Shown piece after piece: positions 33,578-45,337 of a stretch of DNA of 64,000 nucleotides. Positions within the stretch are counted from its first letter, which is position 1; every line of letters starts with the position of its first letter. The position numbers and the translations under genes were made by a program. The stretch comes from Brassica napus (Eukaryota; Streptophyta; Magnoliopsida; Brassicales; Brassicaceae): the NCBI RefSeq assembly GCF_020379485.1, contig NC_063435.1:2852001-2916000 (forward strand), read 5' to 3'. The notes under the pieces are model-generated. The model saw only the letters and a program-made list of their open reading frames with translations. It did not search any database and was not told where the DNA came from.

Positions 33578-34211
33578 ATGAAGAGGACGGCGATGGACAA
33601 CGCGATTCGATCATCGGTGGTGGTTTTGGGATCATTGGCGTTCGGGTACATGTCGCTGGAGCTTGGATACAAGCCTTTCCTTGAGAAGGCTGAACAATAC
33701 GAACGATCTGTTCAATCTCAAGCTTCTCAGCACCAACAAGAACAAGGTCTTGTATTCACTTTCTCTCAAAGCTCGATTCTTTCGTTTGCGTTAGTGTGTA
33801 ATCAGAGATAGATCTATTATGCCGTGAATGATTGATAGTGAGTTGATGCCCCCTGCAATGTCTCTAGAACAATCTCATGATGCTCCAAGTCGGATTCAAG
33901 TGAATGGTTGATTGATAGTTAGTTGATGCTTGTCAAGGTCTTAGTTTTTTGAAAATTGATAGTTAGTTGATGCCCCTTCAATGTCTTCTTCTGAATATAC
34001 TTTCTCCCTTCAGTTTGTTTCCTTGGATGAGTGAGCCCTTTGTGTTCTTAGTCAGTCACTGCGTCTTAAATGTAATCCATGGTGTCTGTTTAGAAGCTCT
34101 AACTTAGAACTTTGATTGTTTACAATTTCTTACTTTTCTGTTCTTGTAGATGGTCAAGAAGAAGGGAGATGGGATAATAACAATATCGAGGGGTGGGAGG
34201 AGAAAAAGTAG
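33578..34211 (+). CDS. Small conserved plant protein, 76 aa, one membrane-like segment
   Basis: Exons 33578-33746 and 34150-34211 (donor CAAG|GTCTTG, acceptor TTGTAG|ATGGTC) give 76 aa. Residues about 10-28 (SSVVVLGSLAFGYMSLELGY) form one hydrophobic segment, followed by a polar amphipathic tail rich in Gln and Glu, ending in a Trp-containing acidic stretch. Function unknown. It is divergent from the NAXD-like gene, 234 bp between ATGs, so they may share a bidirectional promoter. Matches the position and size of AT5G19151 (recalled). Its intron is the source of a repeat seen again at 41974. Confidence 0.85.
33988..34106 (+). repeat. Intron segment duplicated at 41974-42097
   Basis: About 120 bp inside the intron of the small gene, starting TTCTGAATA and containing CAGTTTGTTTCC, TGTGTTCTTAGTCA and AGAAGCTCTAACTT. 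It matches 41974-42097 in the same order and orientation with scattered changes. Confidence 0.8.
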
Positions 34212-34584
34212 ATGACAGAACCTATGAATGTGCAAGCAAGGAAGAAACCTTGTTGCTTCTTTTGTTTTCTTGATCTCAGATCATTCTGTAACCGTCATTC
34301 ACTCAGTTTTACCCCAAGTATAGTATAATTTCTCTAAATTTTTTTATGCTGCTTTTAAATTGAATGACTTGTAAGAACAGCAACGGTACACAATCTCTGT
34401 TCTTTACGATAATGGCTTAATCTGAAGCAAACCATGAAGATTGTAAAGTTAAACTACAGTTACGTTTTTTCTTAGTAATCATTACACTATTATTCTGTTC
34501 AATTTTGTTTTATTCTCAAAGAACCTTTTCCTTATTTTCCTAAATCCATACAATTATCACTTTTAGTTTCCACTATGCACTGAA

Positions 34585-37327
34585 TCCTACTATATAAAAG
34601 CAGCTAAATTGGAGCTCTCTAAGCACTACCACATAGGCACAAATATTCCTAGCCAATAAAAGTGCCATGTTATCCCGGACTGGGCTTGGAAAAAAAAAAT
34701 TAAGTTAGTTGCCCAGTCCATTTAAACCATTTCCCAGCCCAATATGTTAATATGATAAGAGACGTTCGGGTTATATCGCTTTATGGATCCCGTTTCATCA
34801 TCCCTAACCCTAAGCGCCGTCCCTTTGTCGATTCTCTTTCTCTGATAAGAGGTGGCTTAATGAATTAACAGGCCACCCACCTGAAACTAATCCATCATCT
34901 CTAACCTGCTCGCTCCTTCCCTACGTCTCTCGACGGTGTCGTTATTGCTGTGACGTTTTATGTTCACCACCCCTCTGGCCAGTCAATGGCGTAACGGTTT
35001 GGGGTTGATCCAGAGACCACAACCTCCACTACGCCGCATTCATGACAACCCCTTCTTCCTCCATGTTTAGTGAATCTAGACCTATAAATATGAGAGCAAG
35101 CTTCGTTGATATGCATCACTTGCTCCCTCTCAAACATTATAATCCTTAGAGAATCACTAATCAGCGATGGCAACCTCCTTCGTTTTCATCATCGATTGGA
35201 AAGCCGGCCGCTGCATCAACGTCGCTGAAGTCCGTTTGTTGAGGTTTTGGGAGGCATGTAATGACAAAGTTGATAAGCCGCCGAAACAAAGCATCTATTG
35301 GTAAGCGTACAGCTCTAAAACTTTGCATAAATAAACTATTGTGTGATGTTCATTCTTTCAAATTTAAAACAGGTAATCGCGATATAGTGTACAACCATAC
35401 AAATGTTGAGAACCACGGGAAAGCAAGCTCCCCGTTCATCTCTGATGTTTCCGATGTTGTGGGCATCACTTATACGATTTCAGTTCCGGTTGACACCATT
35501 CATTTAACTTCAAAGCGTCAGACCATTATTATTTTCTGAATCTTCAATGAACGTCAGCTTCGTCCAATCCCAGACTTTGGTGATGGTGTGAGTTTTCTAG
35601 AACACTGCCCACAACATCATTATTTTACCTAGGATTTAACCATGTCTGTTTCTGTGAAATCAGGGAAGCAACGGACACGGAGACAATATACACAGAGCAA
35701 CTTCACTTACATCCACGCTGAGTCTTGGACATGCCCACAATGCTAATGAGCCATATGTGGACCCGGTGGCTATACATCCACTAAGACTGCTCCCACCAAG
35801 TAGCAATGCATCTAAGAAGGCACACAGCGGTTAGCTTCAAGAGGATACAATCTCCTTTTGAATTTATTTAGTTTCTCCTACGTCTCCCAGGCAATTTACT
35901 TTAAATATAAGCATATTTCCTACTTAATCAAATATGAGGTTGGTTTGACTGCTAATCAGTCATACATTTATTGTCATAATCAAATACTATTTGGTTCTAA
36001 TATCTATTGGAAGTGTCACAAATGACTAACTTTGGCCTACCAGTAAATGTATTTTCTTTATCAAATTTGAAAGTCAAAGACTTAGATCAATCACTAGCCA
36101 TATTCCTTAGTAATCATTACGAATGATATAACAAAGTATAAGAGGAATAAGGAGCAACTAAACGAAGGAATAACAATTCGTTGAATAAACAAGATTAAAA
36201 AAAAAAATAAAAGGAATAACAACACTTCGTGAACAAACCAGGCTATAGTCTCTTCTTTGATATTTTTTTAAGAAACCACTGAAAACGTCGAAGAGATCCT
36301 CGGCATATACCTTTAGAGCCTTCAGGTTAATAAGTTTCCCAGCCACACAAATCATAACTTAAAACTTAAAACTGCGTTTACTGGATTTTATTCGTTCACT
36401 AGGGTGGTCATATGACCCATGTGAAAAGAAAAATTCCCTCTAATTTGTAAGGAAAATTACAATTAAAAAAATAGAAAACAACCGCAAGTAAATTATCAAT
36501 ATAACTCAACTACAAAGGTAAAAAAAACACATTGCCTATAACATAGTCTCCCTGCTCCAAAACTACCGTATCCATAAGCCGAGTACTACTGACCAAAACA
36601 AAGAACAAGAGCTTATCTACAATAAGCAACTGCACAATTGATTTACAATATAAGCATTAATGTCTTATAATAATGTTCACAATTTTTTCATAAAAACTAA
36701 TATTCCTCGCATAACACAAAAAAACTTTAATACAAGTAAAAAATAATTCAGAACTTTTACTAACATTCAAGTTTTCAACAAAAATAAAACGAATGATAGG
36801 TTAGATACAACAAGATGGAGATATACCAACTAACAATTCAACCAAAACAACACAATTATCCAAAAATAAATAATATATTCAAATATATAATTGTAATTTT
36901 AAGTATTTTAGCTACATATTTAACTGGAATTTTGTATTATAATTGTAATTTAAAGTAGTTGAACCTCTATAGTTGGTATGTATTCTGCTTGCACATTGGA
37001 AAATAAATTATTAGTGTATTCAAGAAAAAAATGTATAAAAACGAAAATGTAATCCAGGTTTTATACTGAATCTACATTATGCTTACTATCATAACTATCA
37101 TAATTAAAGTAAGTAAACACTAAAACATATGAAACTATCATGTATTTGTGAACATGTTTTATAAAAAAAAATAACAAAACCTGCAAGGTGAATATTAATA
37201 TCATTTTTTAAAAAAAAATAAGCCAAACATCTTAAAATACTCATTAAAATTGATAAAATATATATATATATATATTTATGTAGTTATTTTGGTAAATAAC
37301 CCGCCCGTAGGGCGGGCCAAATCCTAG
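34585..37327 (+). mobile_element. Helitron, non-autonomous, RPA-fragment-bearing
   Basis: The 5' end TCCTACTATATAAAAG follows A (34584). The 3' end has the hairpin CCCGCCC-GTA-GGGCGGG, then CCAAATC and CTAG (37324-37327), followed by T (37328). Insertion between A and T, TC start, hairpin and CTAG end are the Helitron hallmarks. Length is 2.74 kb, with no Rep/helicase, so it is non-autonomous. It carries a replication-protein-A-like fragment (35167-35840). It lies directly upstream of the TNL gene. Confidence 0.85.
35167..35840 (+). pseudogene. RPA1/DUF223-like fragment inside a Helitron
   Basis: The ATG at 35167 begins MATSFVFIIDWKAGRCINVAE and continues EVRLLRFWEACN, the N-terminal OB-fold style of Helitron-associated RPA70-like proteins. 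A donor G|GTAAGC at 35301 and an acceptor AAAACAG at about 35372 look preserved. The next exon includes ISDVSDVVGITYTISVPVD and then a stop (35537). A last piece holds HNANEPYVDPVAIHPLRLLP (about 35730-35800). RPA proteins bind single-stranded DNA; in Helitrons they are thought to assist rolling-circle replication. This copy is broken. Confidence 0.55.
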
Positions 37328-37477
37328 TACAAATAATTTGTATAAGAATACGTTTCTTGACTTGACTTGGCTGTTTCCTACTGTTTCCTTATCAATTTAC
37401 GCCTCTTTACTCTTTTCCGATGTTATTTCTTCTTTCTATCTGAAAACTTAGTGATCATTTTCTTCGTGATGTTATCC

Positions 37478-40400
37478 ATGGCTTCTTCTTCATCTCTGTC
37501 TCGCAGCTGGCTGTATCACGTCTTCCTGAGCTTCCGTGGAGAAGACGTGCGCAAAGGCTTTCTTAGTCACGTTCTGAAAGAGCTCAAAAGCAAGGGAATC
37601 ATACCTTTCGTTGATAACGAGATCAAGCGAGGTGAATCTGTCGGTCCAGTGCTTGTAGGAGCGATCAGACAATCAAGGGTTGCTGTTGTCTTGCTCTCCC
37701 GTAACTATGCTTCTTCAAGCTGGTGTTTGGATGAGTTGGTGGAAATCATGAAGTTCAGGGAACAGGATCAACAAACAGTGATGACCATTTTCTATGAAGT
37801 GGATCCATCTCATGTGAGGAAACAGACCGGAGATTTCGGAAAAGCCTTTGATGAGACCTGTGTGGGAAAAACAGAAGAGGTGAAGCAGGAATGGAGGCAA
37901 GCTTTGAAGGATGTTGCGGGTATAGCTGGTTATCACTCTAGCAACTGGTTCGTTCACTTTTACTTCCACTTGTGTAGCTACTTATCATGATTACTGTTTT
38001 AGTGAGTGGCCTCTGTTTTTGTTAGTGACAGTGAAGCTGATTTGATCAACAAAGTAGCCTCAGATGTCATGGCTGTGTTGGGTTTTACACCATCAAAGGA
38101 CTTTGATGACTTTGTAGGCGTAGGAGCTCAAGCCAAAGAGATAAAATCAAAGTTGATCCTACAGTCAGAAGAAGTTAAGGTCATTGCGCTTGTGGGTCCT
38201 GCTGGGATTGGGAAGACGACCACCGCCAGAGTTTTATACAACCAACTCTCTCCTTGTTTTCCATTCAACACTTTTCTGGAGAACATCAGAGGAAGTTATG
38301 AGAAGCCTTGTGGTAACGACTATCAGTTGAAGTTGTGTTTGCATAAAAATTTGTTGTCTCAACTATTCAACCAAAAGGAAATTGAGGTTCGTCACTTAGG
38401 AGCGGCTCAACAAATGCTGAGTGACAAAAAGGTGTTGGTTGTTCTTGATGAAGTGGATAGCTGGTGGCAACTAGAGGAAATTACAAGCCAGCGTGGATGG
38501 TTTGGTCCCAGAAGTATTATTATCATTACAACTGAAGATAGAAAACTTCTCAAGACACTCAGATTGGGGATCGATCATATCTACGAGATGAAATTTCCAA
38601 TCAGAAATGAGTCTCTTCAGATCTTCTGCCATTATGCTTTCGGTCAGAAATCTCCGGATTATGGTTTTGAAAGTCTTGCTTGGGAAGTTACTGGACTTGC
38701 TGGGGATCTTCCTCTAGGCTTGAGAGTCATGGGATCGTATCTGCGAGGAATGTCCAGGGAGGAGTGGATAGACGCACTACCAAGGCTCAAGTCTAGCCTT
38801 GACAGAGAAATTGAATCAACTCTAAGACTTAGCTACGACGGTTTAAGTGATAAAGATAAAGCTCTTTTTCTGCATTGTGCTTGTTTCTTTTCCAAGTTCC
38901 CTTATTTCTTAACGGTTGATCGTTTGAAGAGACTTCTTGAAAAAAGCAGTTTGGACGTCAACCATGGGCTTCAAGTCTTAGCTTATAAATCTCTTATATA
39001 TATAGAAGAAGGATCCGTAAGGATGCATAGGTTACTGCAAAAAATGGCAAGAGAAATTGTCAAGAAACAGTGTTTGGAGGAGCCTGGAAAGCGACAGTTC
39101 TTGATGGATACCAAGGATATTTCTGATGTACTTGAAGAAAATACTGTAAGTTTCTTATTTTTTCTTAACATCTGCAGTATTTCTATTTCCATGGGTTTGT
39201 AAGCGGAGAGTTATTAGTTCTTTTTGAATAATCTCTTCTTAGGGTACTGGAACTGTTCTAGGCATACAGTTAATTTATTCAAATGGGGAGGAAATCCAAA
39301 CAAGTAAAAGCGCTTTCGATGGGATGAATAATCTCCAGTTTCTAAAAGTCGAATCTGATAAAGTACGCATACCCGAAGGCCTCAACTGTCTTCCCGACAA
39401 ACTCAGATTGATAGATTGGAACGACTGTCCATTGATATTTTGGCCTTCCAAGTTCTCTGGCAAGTTTCTTGTCGAACTAATCATGCGAAGTAACAAATTT
39501 GAGAAGCTTTGGGAGGGAATCAAAGTAAAAATATTTATTGTATTGTATTGCGATTAGTCAATTCTCTTTCTTTTTTTTTTCTTTTTTTTTTTTTGAACAC
39601 AGTCAATTCTAACTCATATTATTTCTTTGTCTTTTTTTTTCTGTATAGCCTCTCCAATGCCTCAAGCGGATGGATTTGAGTTTCTCTAAGTATCTTAAAG
39701 AGATTCCAGATCTCTCAAAAGCAACAAGTCTCGAGGAATTAGATCTCAGTGAATGCAAAAGTTTGTTAGAGCTCACAAGCTCTATTAGCAATGCCACTAA
39801 GCTTAGAATCTGCAAACTTAAGGGTTGCTTGCTTTTGAAGGAGCTCCCCTCTTCTATAGGCAGGTTAATCAATCTCGAGGAATGAAATCTCAGTAACTGC
39901 GAGAATTCCGGAAGTTTGAAAGAAATCAGTGGTTGCTCAAGTTTGGAAAAACTCAATGGTTGTTCGAGTTTGAAGGAACTCAAGCTGAGCTATACTCCGA
40001 TAGAGGAAGTGCCATCATTAATGAGAATTTGGTCTTGTCTTTATAAATTGGATATGTCTGGGTGTACAAACCTCAAGGAGTTCCCAGACGTTCCAGACAG
40101 CATTGTAGAGTTGGTGTTGTGCGGTACAGAGATAGAAGAGGTTCCGTCATGGATCGGGAATCTGTCTCGTCTGCGTAAACTAATTATGTATGGATGCAAG
40201 AAGCTGAAAACTATATCTCCAAACATTTCCAAGTTGGAGAATCTCGTGTCTCTATGTCTGAGTTTAGATGATTTTGGTCACCTTGATTATATTGATCGAT
40301 ATGGTACTGACTTATTTGAAGTAATAATCAAGTGGGGGCCTGCCTTTGAGCGGGGTTGGACATTACGATCAGACTACGATGTTTGCGACATTTTTCCGAA

Positions 40401-41193
40401 GTGTCTACCTGAGAAGGCTCTTACATCTCCTATATCATTAGAGTTCGTGGGTGGTGGTTTGGAAACTATTCCAAATTGCATCGGATATCTCTCAGGACTA
40501 AGTAGGCTTACCGTCGGAGGATGCGTCATGCTCGACGAACTTCCAGGGCTTCCAAGTTCCCTTCAATTTATAGATGCAGATAATTGTGAATCCTTGAGGA
40601 GCATAAGATCTCCTTTTCTTAATCCAAATATTTGCCTAAACTTTGCCAACTGCTACAAACTGAATCCAGAAGCAAGAAATCTCATCGAGACATCAGCTTG
40701 CAAATATGCGTTCTTACCTGGTGAAGAAATGCCTGTAAACTACCCTCACCGAGCTACTTCACGTTCTCTAACGATCAATTTGCCTCCAAGACCTCTTCCT
40801 TCATCCTTCAGATTCAGAGCTTGCATCTTGCTGTCATATGATGAAGAGCGTGATAATCCATCTTACAATGATGGCTATGATGAAGAGGGTGATGATTCAT
40901 TGAGTGGTATGTCTTATCGCGTCAGGGGTAAACAAAATGGCCACACTGTCCACTATGTATCAGACGAGATCCAGATGACACGTGTACGCGTATTTCGAAG
41001 GCATTTGCATATATTTGAAGATTCTTTCTCTCTAAACCATGATTGCCCTGAAGCCGAAGAAACCACTTTCAGCGAGCTTTCTTTTGTGTTCATAGTCCAT
41101 AGTAAAGCCTGGAAGGTAGAAGGCTGCGGTGTACGACTTTTGGAGGAGGTCCCTCTTTGTATTCCTGACGTAAATATAGATGATGATAAATGA
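37478..41193 (+). pseudogene. TIR-NBS-LRR resistance-type gene with a nonsense codon
   Basis: Exons 37478-37947 (TIR), 38026-39145 (NB-ARC), 39243-39524 and 39649-41193 (LRR), joined in frame. [21 protein letters not shown] from residue 14. NB-ARC: P-loop GPAGIGKTT (214-222), kinase-2 KVLVVLDEVD, RNBS-B GPRSIIIITTED, GDLPLGL, and MHRLLQ (490) at the MHD position. LRR begins in exon 3 (IPEGLNCLPDKLRLIDWND). A TGA at 39883-39885, in NLEE-stop-NLSNCE, ends translation after 702 codons. Beyond it the same frame stays open another 436 codons through more LRRs and a C-JID-like domain (LPGEEMPVNY). TNLs sense pathogen effectors; the TIR can act as an NADase. This allele could give a truncated TIR-NB-partial-LRR protein. 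The start could also be ATG 37469. Confidence 0.88.
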
Positions 41194-41214
41194 TGGTAAA
41201 GTGATGATGATGGT

Positions 41215-41850
41215 GAAGGTTCTGACTGTCTCAACCTGAATCAAGAAACGAAAAGGTTCCTCCAGACATCAGATTGCGAATCTGCGGTCGTACAAGATGT
41301 GGAAGTGCCTGCACACTTCACTCACCAAACTACTTCAGGATCCCTAACGATCAATATGACTCCAAGGTCTCTTCTTCCGTCCTTCAGATTCAGAGCTTGC
41401 ATCTTGCTTTCAGGAGACTATGACGTTGATAATTAAGAGGGTGTGTCTTGGATCATCCAGGAACTCTTTGATAACTATGAAGAGGATGAGAATTCATTGA
41501 TGAGGGTGTCTTGTAGCGGTGAACAGAATGGCCTCACTGTCTCATATGGATCAAACATGCGCCATATGAACCAGGATCTATATGGATATGCAGACCGTCT
41601 TCTTTCTGTCTAAACCATGATTTCCCTGAAGGCGAAGACACCACTTTCAGCAAGCTTGTGTTTCAGTTCGAAGTCTTTTATAAAAAATGGAGGGTTAAAG
41701 GCTGTGGTGTACGACTTTTGGAGGTCCCTCATTGTATTCTTGACGGAAAAGAAAGTGAAGACGAAGTTCTATGGGCATAATGAAACTGAAGGTGAGGAAT
41801 CTGGACGTGATGAGGATGTAGAGACGAGGACCAGGAAAGATAGATAATGA
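41215..41850 (+). pseudogene. Duplicated TNL C-terminal (C-JID) fragment
   Basis: Immediately after the TNL stop, diverged copies of its C-terminal coding sequence reappear: GSLTINMTPRSLLPSFRFRA with CILLSGDYD (41340-41435), GEQNGLTVSYGSN (about 41518), and KNGGLKAVVYDF (about 41690). They are interrupted by stops (41436, 41611) and frame changes. The first copy in the TNL reads SLTINLPPRPLPSSFRFRAC. It is a partial tandem duplication of exon 4 or the remnant of a neighbouring TNL. Confidence 0.8.
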
Positions 41851-41973
41851 TTGTGCAGAAACGCATATGATTAGTTTAGTCATTCACAGTAATGGATGAT
41901 TCTGCGGATCACCAATCACAACACTTTCACCACGCTAATGCATTGAGAAGATGACTGGGCATTTTAGAGTGTT

Positions 41974-42097
41974 TTTCTGAATACTATTTCCTCCTTCAGT
42001 TTGTTTCCGAATAGTGTGTTTCCTGTATGAGTAGGCCCTCTGTGTTCTTAGTCATTGCTTCTTAAATCTAGTCTATGGTCTGTTAGAAGCTCTAACT
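41974..42097 (+). repeat. Second copy of the small gene's intron segment
   Basis: Matches 33988-34106, about 8 kb upstream, in the same orientation. It sits between the TNL remnants and the TBL relic. Confidence 0.8.
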
Positions 42098-42139
42098 TTG
42101 GGCCAATCAGTTCCCTGACCAGTCTTGGATTGTTCCTGC

Positions 42140-42614
42140 AGAGGTTGTGACTTTAAGGAAGGAGCAAAAGTGACGATGAAAATGCCTCCTATAGACGTCG
42201 ACGAGCTATAAAGACTGTTGTGACATGGATACAAGAAGAGGTTGATTCAAACAAAACACAAGTCTTCTTAGCGCATTTTCTCCCGTGAATTTCAGGTTTG
42301 TTGCACATAACTAGACACATGACTCTTCGATCAATCTTAAGTCTCCAGTTTTCTTTCATGTCACGTGGTCTGATTTTGGAGCCTCTCTGGTTTCATCAGA
42401 GAGACATGGGAAGATACAAAACTCCTTCAAGATGTCTTGTCGTCTCTTTACTACTCGAAAAGTTCAAAGATGGTTAAACTAATGGCCACCAATCACTGGT
42501 TTCGCTGGTCCTGCACAAGTCCACAGGCAAGACTGCATCCATTGGTGTCTCCATGGAGTTCCTGATTTGTGGAATGAGCTTCTTTGTGCGCTTTTCCTAA
42601 AGCAAGAAGGTTAG
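42140..42614 (+). pseudogene. Trichome-birefringence-like (TBL11-type) 3' relic
   Basis: Segments in changing frames recover the TBL C-terminus. First CDFKEGAKVTMKMPPID (about 42145-42200), then with a shift RRAIKTVVTWIQEEVDSNKT (about 42195-42265). Last [17 protein letters not shown] and [20 protein letters not shown] end at the stop 42614. The DCxHWCLPGxPDxWNELL block is the diagnostic DXXH motif region of DUF231/TBL wall-polysaccharide O-acetyltransferases; the DxxH is retained (DCIH). The N-terminal GDS part is missing and stops interrupt (42480, 42287). Expected here from synteny with AT5G19160. Confidence 0.82.
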
Positions 42615-43740
42615 TCAAGATCAAACAATGGCGATTCAGATAACATCTTTTGGTAAACAACATCTTCTTGCTCTTGTAGTTTGATAAGGTGATTAGGTTA
42701 CTTTGGGTGGGGATATGTAATTACTCATTACGTTATAAAGCATATTTGGTTGTAATTTACAACTTGTAAAATACATCTCATTACCTTCAAAGATTTGAGT
42801 GATTTCATCAGTTAACAACATGCCACTAAAAGCAAACAACAAAGGCTTATGACAATCAAAACAGTTTTCCATCTTGATACGTTTCTGCCTTCTTCTTTTT
42901 CTTTGCGTCTATAAGAGTTTAACGTAGGTGATATGATATGAATTCCATGATTACTTTTACTCGGAAAGTGAATGATAAAACAGATAACTGTGTACATATA
43001 CCATATAGACCATCAAGCTTGCCTTGGGAAATAGTTTATATGAACTATCATCTAGTAGGATAGGCGTGTGACCCTACTTTCACTCAAAACACTATCCTCA
43101 AACCATATCATATATAGAGATTCTCTATCTCTACAAAATCCAAATTGTGTATTGTCCATTTCCTCAATTGCCCACCACAAGCTGTCTTTAGATGTGGCTG
43201 TTTTAGGATCTCACAGCCATAAGACCCATGACAAAGATTTCCTTAGTTTTTGTTCTTTTTTTGTTTTTGTTTTGTTTTGTTAATATCATGATGAATAATG
43301 AAAACCAAGGGTATCTAAACACTTGTTGGTTCAGTTCAGTTAAATTGATAGTAATTTAGTAAAGCTATAAAAGTTTTTGGTCAAGAGATATATGTAAAAT
43401 GTAACAAAAACAGAGTGGATATTGTGAACTTTGATTTGTCTTTTCAACATTTAACAACTGGATAACATCAATGCACAACCTCCTTCTGTCCTTCATGTTG
43501 TGTGTGTCCTAATTGTGTGGGACTTAGCCAGATTAGATTTACATTGTTCAAATCTCTTTTATTTTTTTCCTCTGTCCCCACTCTCCCACCCACATGCTCT
43601 TCTTCTCTCTTCCTCTCTCAAAGGGCCAATATTTTCTTGCTTATATATTTGACTCTTTCAACATTCCCTCAAACTCCACTTCAAGCAAAGAAATAACACA
43701 AGACTTGCAAAGTGTTAGGAAAACTAAGATATATACGGCT
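42615..43740. other. Intergenic, no gene
   Basis: No coding signal beyond random short frames. Its right end is the promoter of the gene at 43741, with CTTATATATTTGAC near 43641 as a possible TATA region. Confidence 0.55.
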
Positions 43741-44242
43741 ATGGAGATAGAGCTTGATGATGATGTCTTCTTTGCAGACATAAGCAAACAGATCTCTCTT
43801 CTCATTATGGATGAAGATGAACAGTTAAACCCTGTTTCTCTCTCTACACCCTCTCTTGCGTTCCAGGTTTGTTCTCCACACACTTAATCTCTCTCTCAAA
43901 ACATACCTCTCTCTAACTGTGTCTTTCTGGAAACAGGGTATGTTCAGAGGAAGCTACCAAACGGCCCCATATATGTATCATAAAGAACCAAGCAAAGGAA
44001 CTGGCGTGTTCATCCCTAAATCTTCTCAGTCAAGAAGAAGACCTCATCATCCGAAGCAAGGTAGGTTTAGTTCCTTCAACGCCAAGCAACAACACTCTCT
44101 TCATCAAAACAAACAACAGTATCAGGACAACTCAAGGTATACTCACACCACTCACAACAACAAGAGCAGCATGATCACTGGTAATGTTCATGCTTCTATC
44201 GCAAGAAGAAGCTACAGAGATGCAGCATCTATCTACACTTGA
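43741..44242 (+). CDS. Uncharacterised plant protein, 143 aa
   Basis: Exons 43741-43866 and 43937-44242 (donor TTCCAG|GTTTGT, acceptor AAACAG|GGTATG, phase 0) give 143 aa. The N-terminus is acidic (MEIELDDDVFFADISKQISL then LLIMDEDEQ). The C-terminal part is basic and rich in Gln, His, Ser and Asn. It holds MFRGSYQTAPYMYH, a TGVFIPKS motif and a final ARRSYRDAASIYT. No catalytic domain, signal peptide or membrane span. Similar small land-plant proteins are conserved at the ends but of unknown function. Synteny suggests AT5G19190. The sharp acidic/basic division suggests a disordered interacting protein (inference). Confidence 0.85.
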
Positions 44243-45337
44243 TTAGTTTTTAGCAAATATTTTACATGATTCATGGTTTTTGTGTGATTGATTCATATAA
44301 CTATATATATTCTATAGATGCATAAGATTTATTTGTTTGTAAATCAGCGAAGAACAAAGCGTTCTTTCTTCTGTAAGGAAGGTCTTGGAGATTTGTTCCA
44401 AGTGTGTTCTTGTTTTAATGTAATTTTTTCTTAAGTCATTTTAGAGATATTCATTGACTTCTCTCCATTTGTAAAATATGTTTCAAGGATTAAATTAAAA
44501 ATCAAGGTATGAAATCTTGTTGGGTGATTACAACTAATAGTGATGGAGGAATGTGTAAAGACAAGCCCCATGTGGAATGAGCAAATGTTCTGTGTCTCTC
44601 TCTAACTTTGTCCAATCAATCAAAATATCTTTGGGACATCACAGACGAGTTTGCCACACTGTCTGAATATATAAAAAGATCAGATCTAATAACTAAGAGG
44701 TCCAAAAAGACTGTCACAAGCTCACACACCTTCTGTCATGCCACTCTCACTCACATGCCCATCTCTCTCTCTGTCCCTCATTATTCATTCTCATTCCTTT
44801 AGTCTTTCTATTTAACGCAAAATAATATGATGATGAACTCCGTTTTCCATTAAAAATCGCTTATTAGTTTTCAGGACGTATCACATGTAAAAAAGCAAAT
44901 GAATAGGTGATGTCCGAAAGTAATACAAGCTCACACAGACAAAACTGATAATCTAAATATTAACCAAACCCCCAACATCAAACATTAATAAAACATAGAT
45001 ACAAGGGAAATGGTAATAAAGAAGTAATGAACAGACAGACAAACTATATTTAAATGCACATTAATATCAATAGCAGCCAACAACCTTCAAGACAAGATAC
45101 GAAAACATACAGTTACTTTGATTCATACATAAACTAGTAATATATTTTATAGGTGGCAGTGGAATCATTACAAGATTCTTTTCGTTGTATACTACTACAT
45201 AATAGTAAGATATATATTTCGGTGATTAGAGAGTTTTAACTTTTAACATAATAGTACAGTGAACAAGTTCATGCTTCTCCTTGCAAACTTGGACTTTTGT
45301 GTTTGCAATTGAATTTCGAATTTGTTTTATAAGTCCA
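44243..45337. other. Intergenic, no gene
   Basis: Only the 3' UTR of the preceding gene and AT-rich DNA. The genes expected between AT5G19190 and AT5G19210 in Arabidopsis (for example TSC10B) are not present. Confidence 0.5.
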
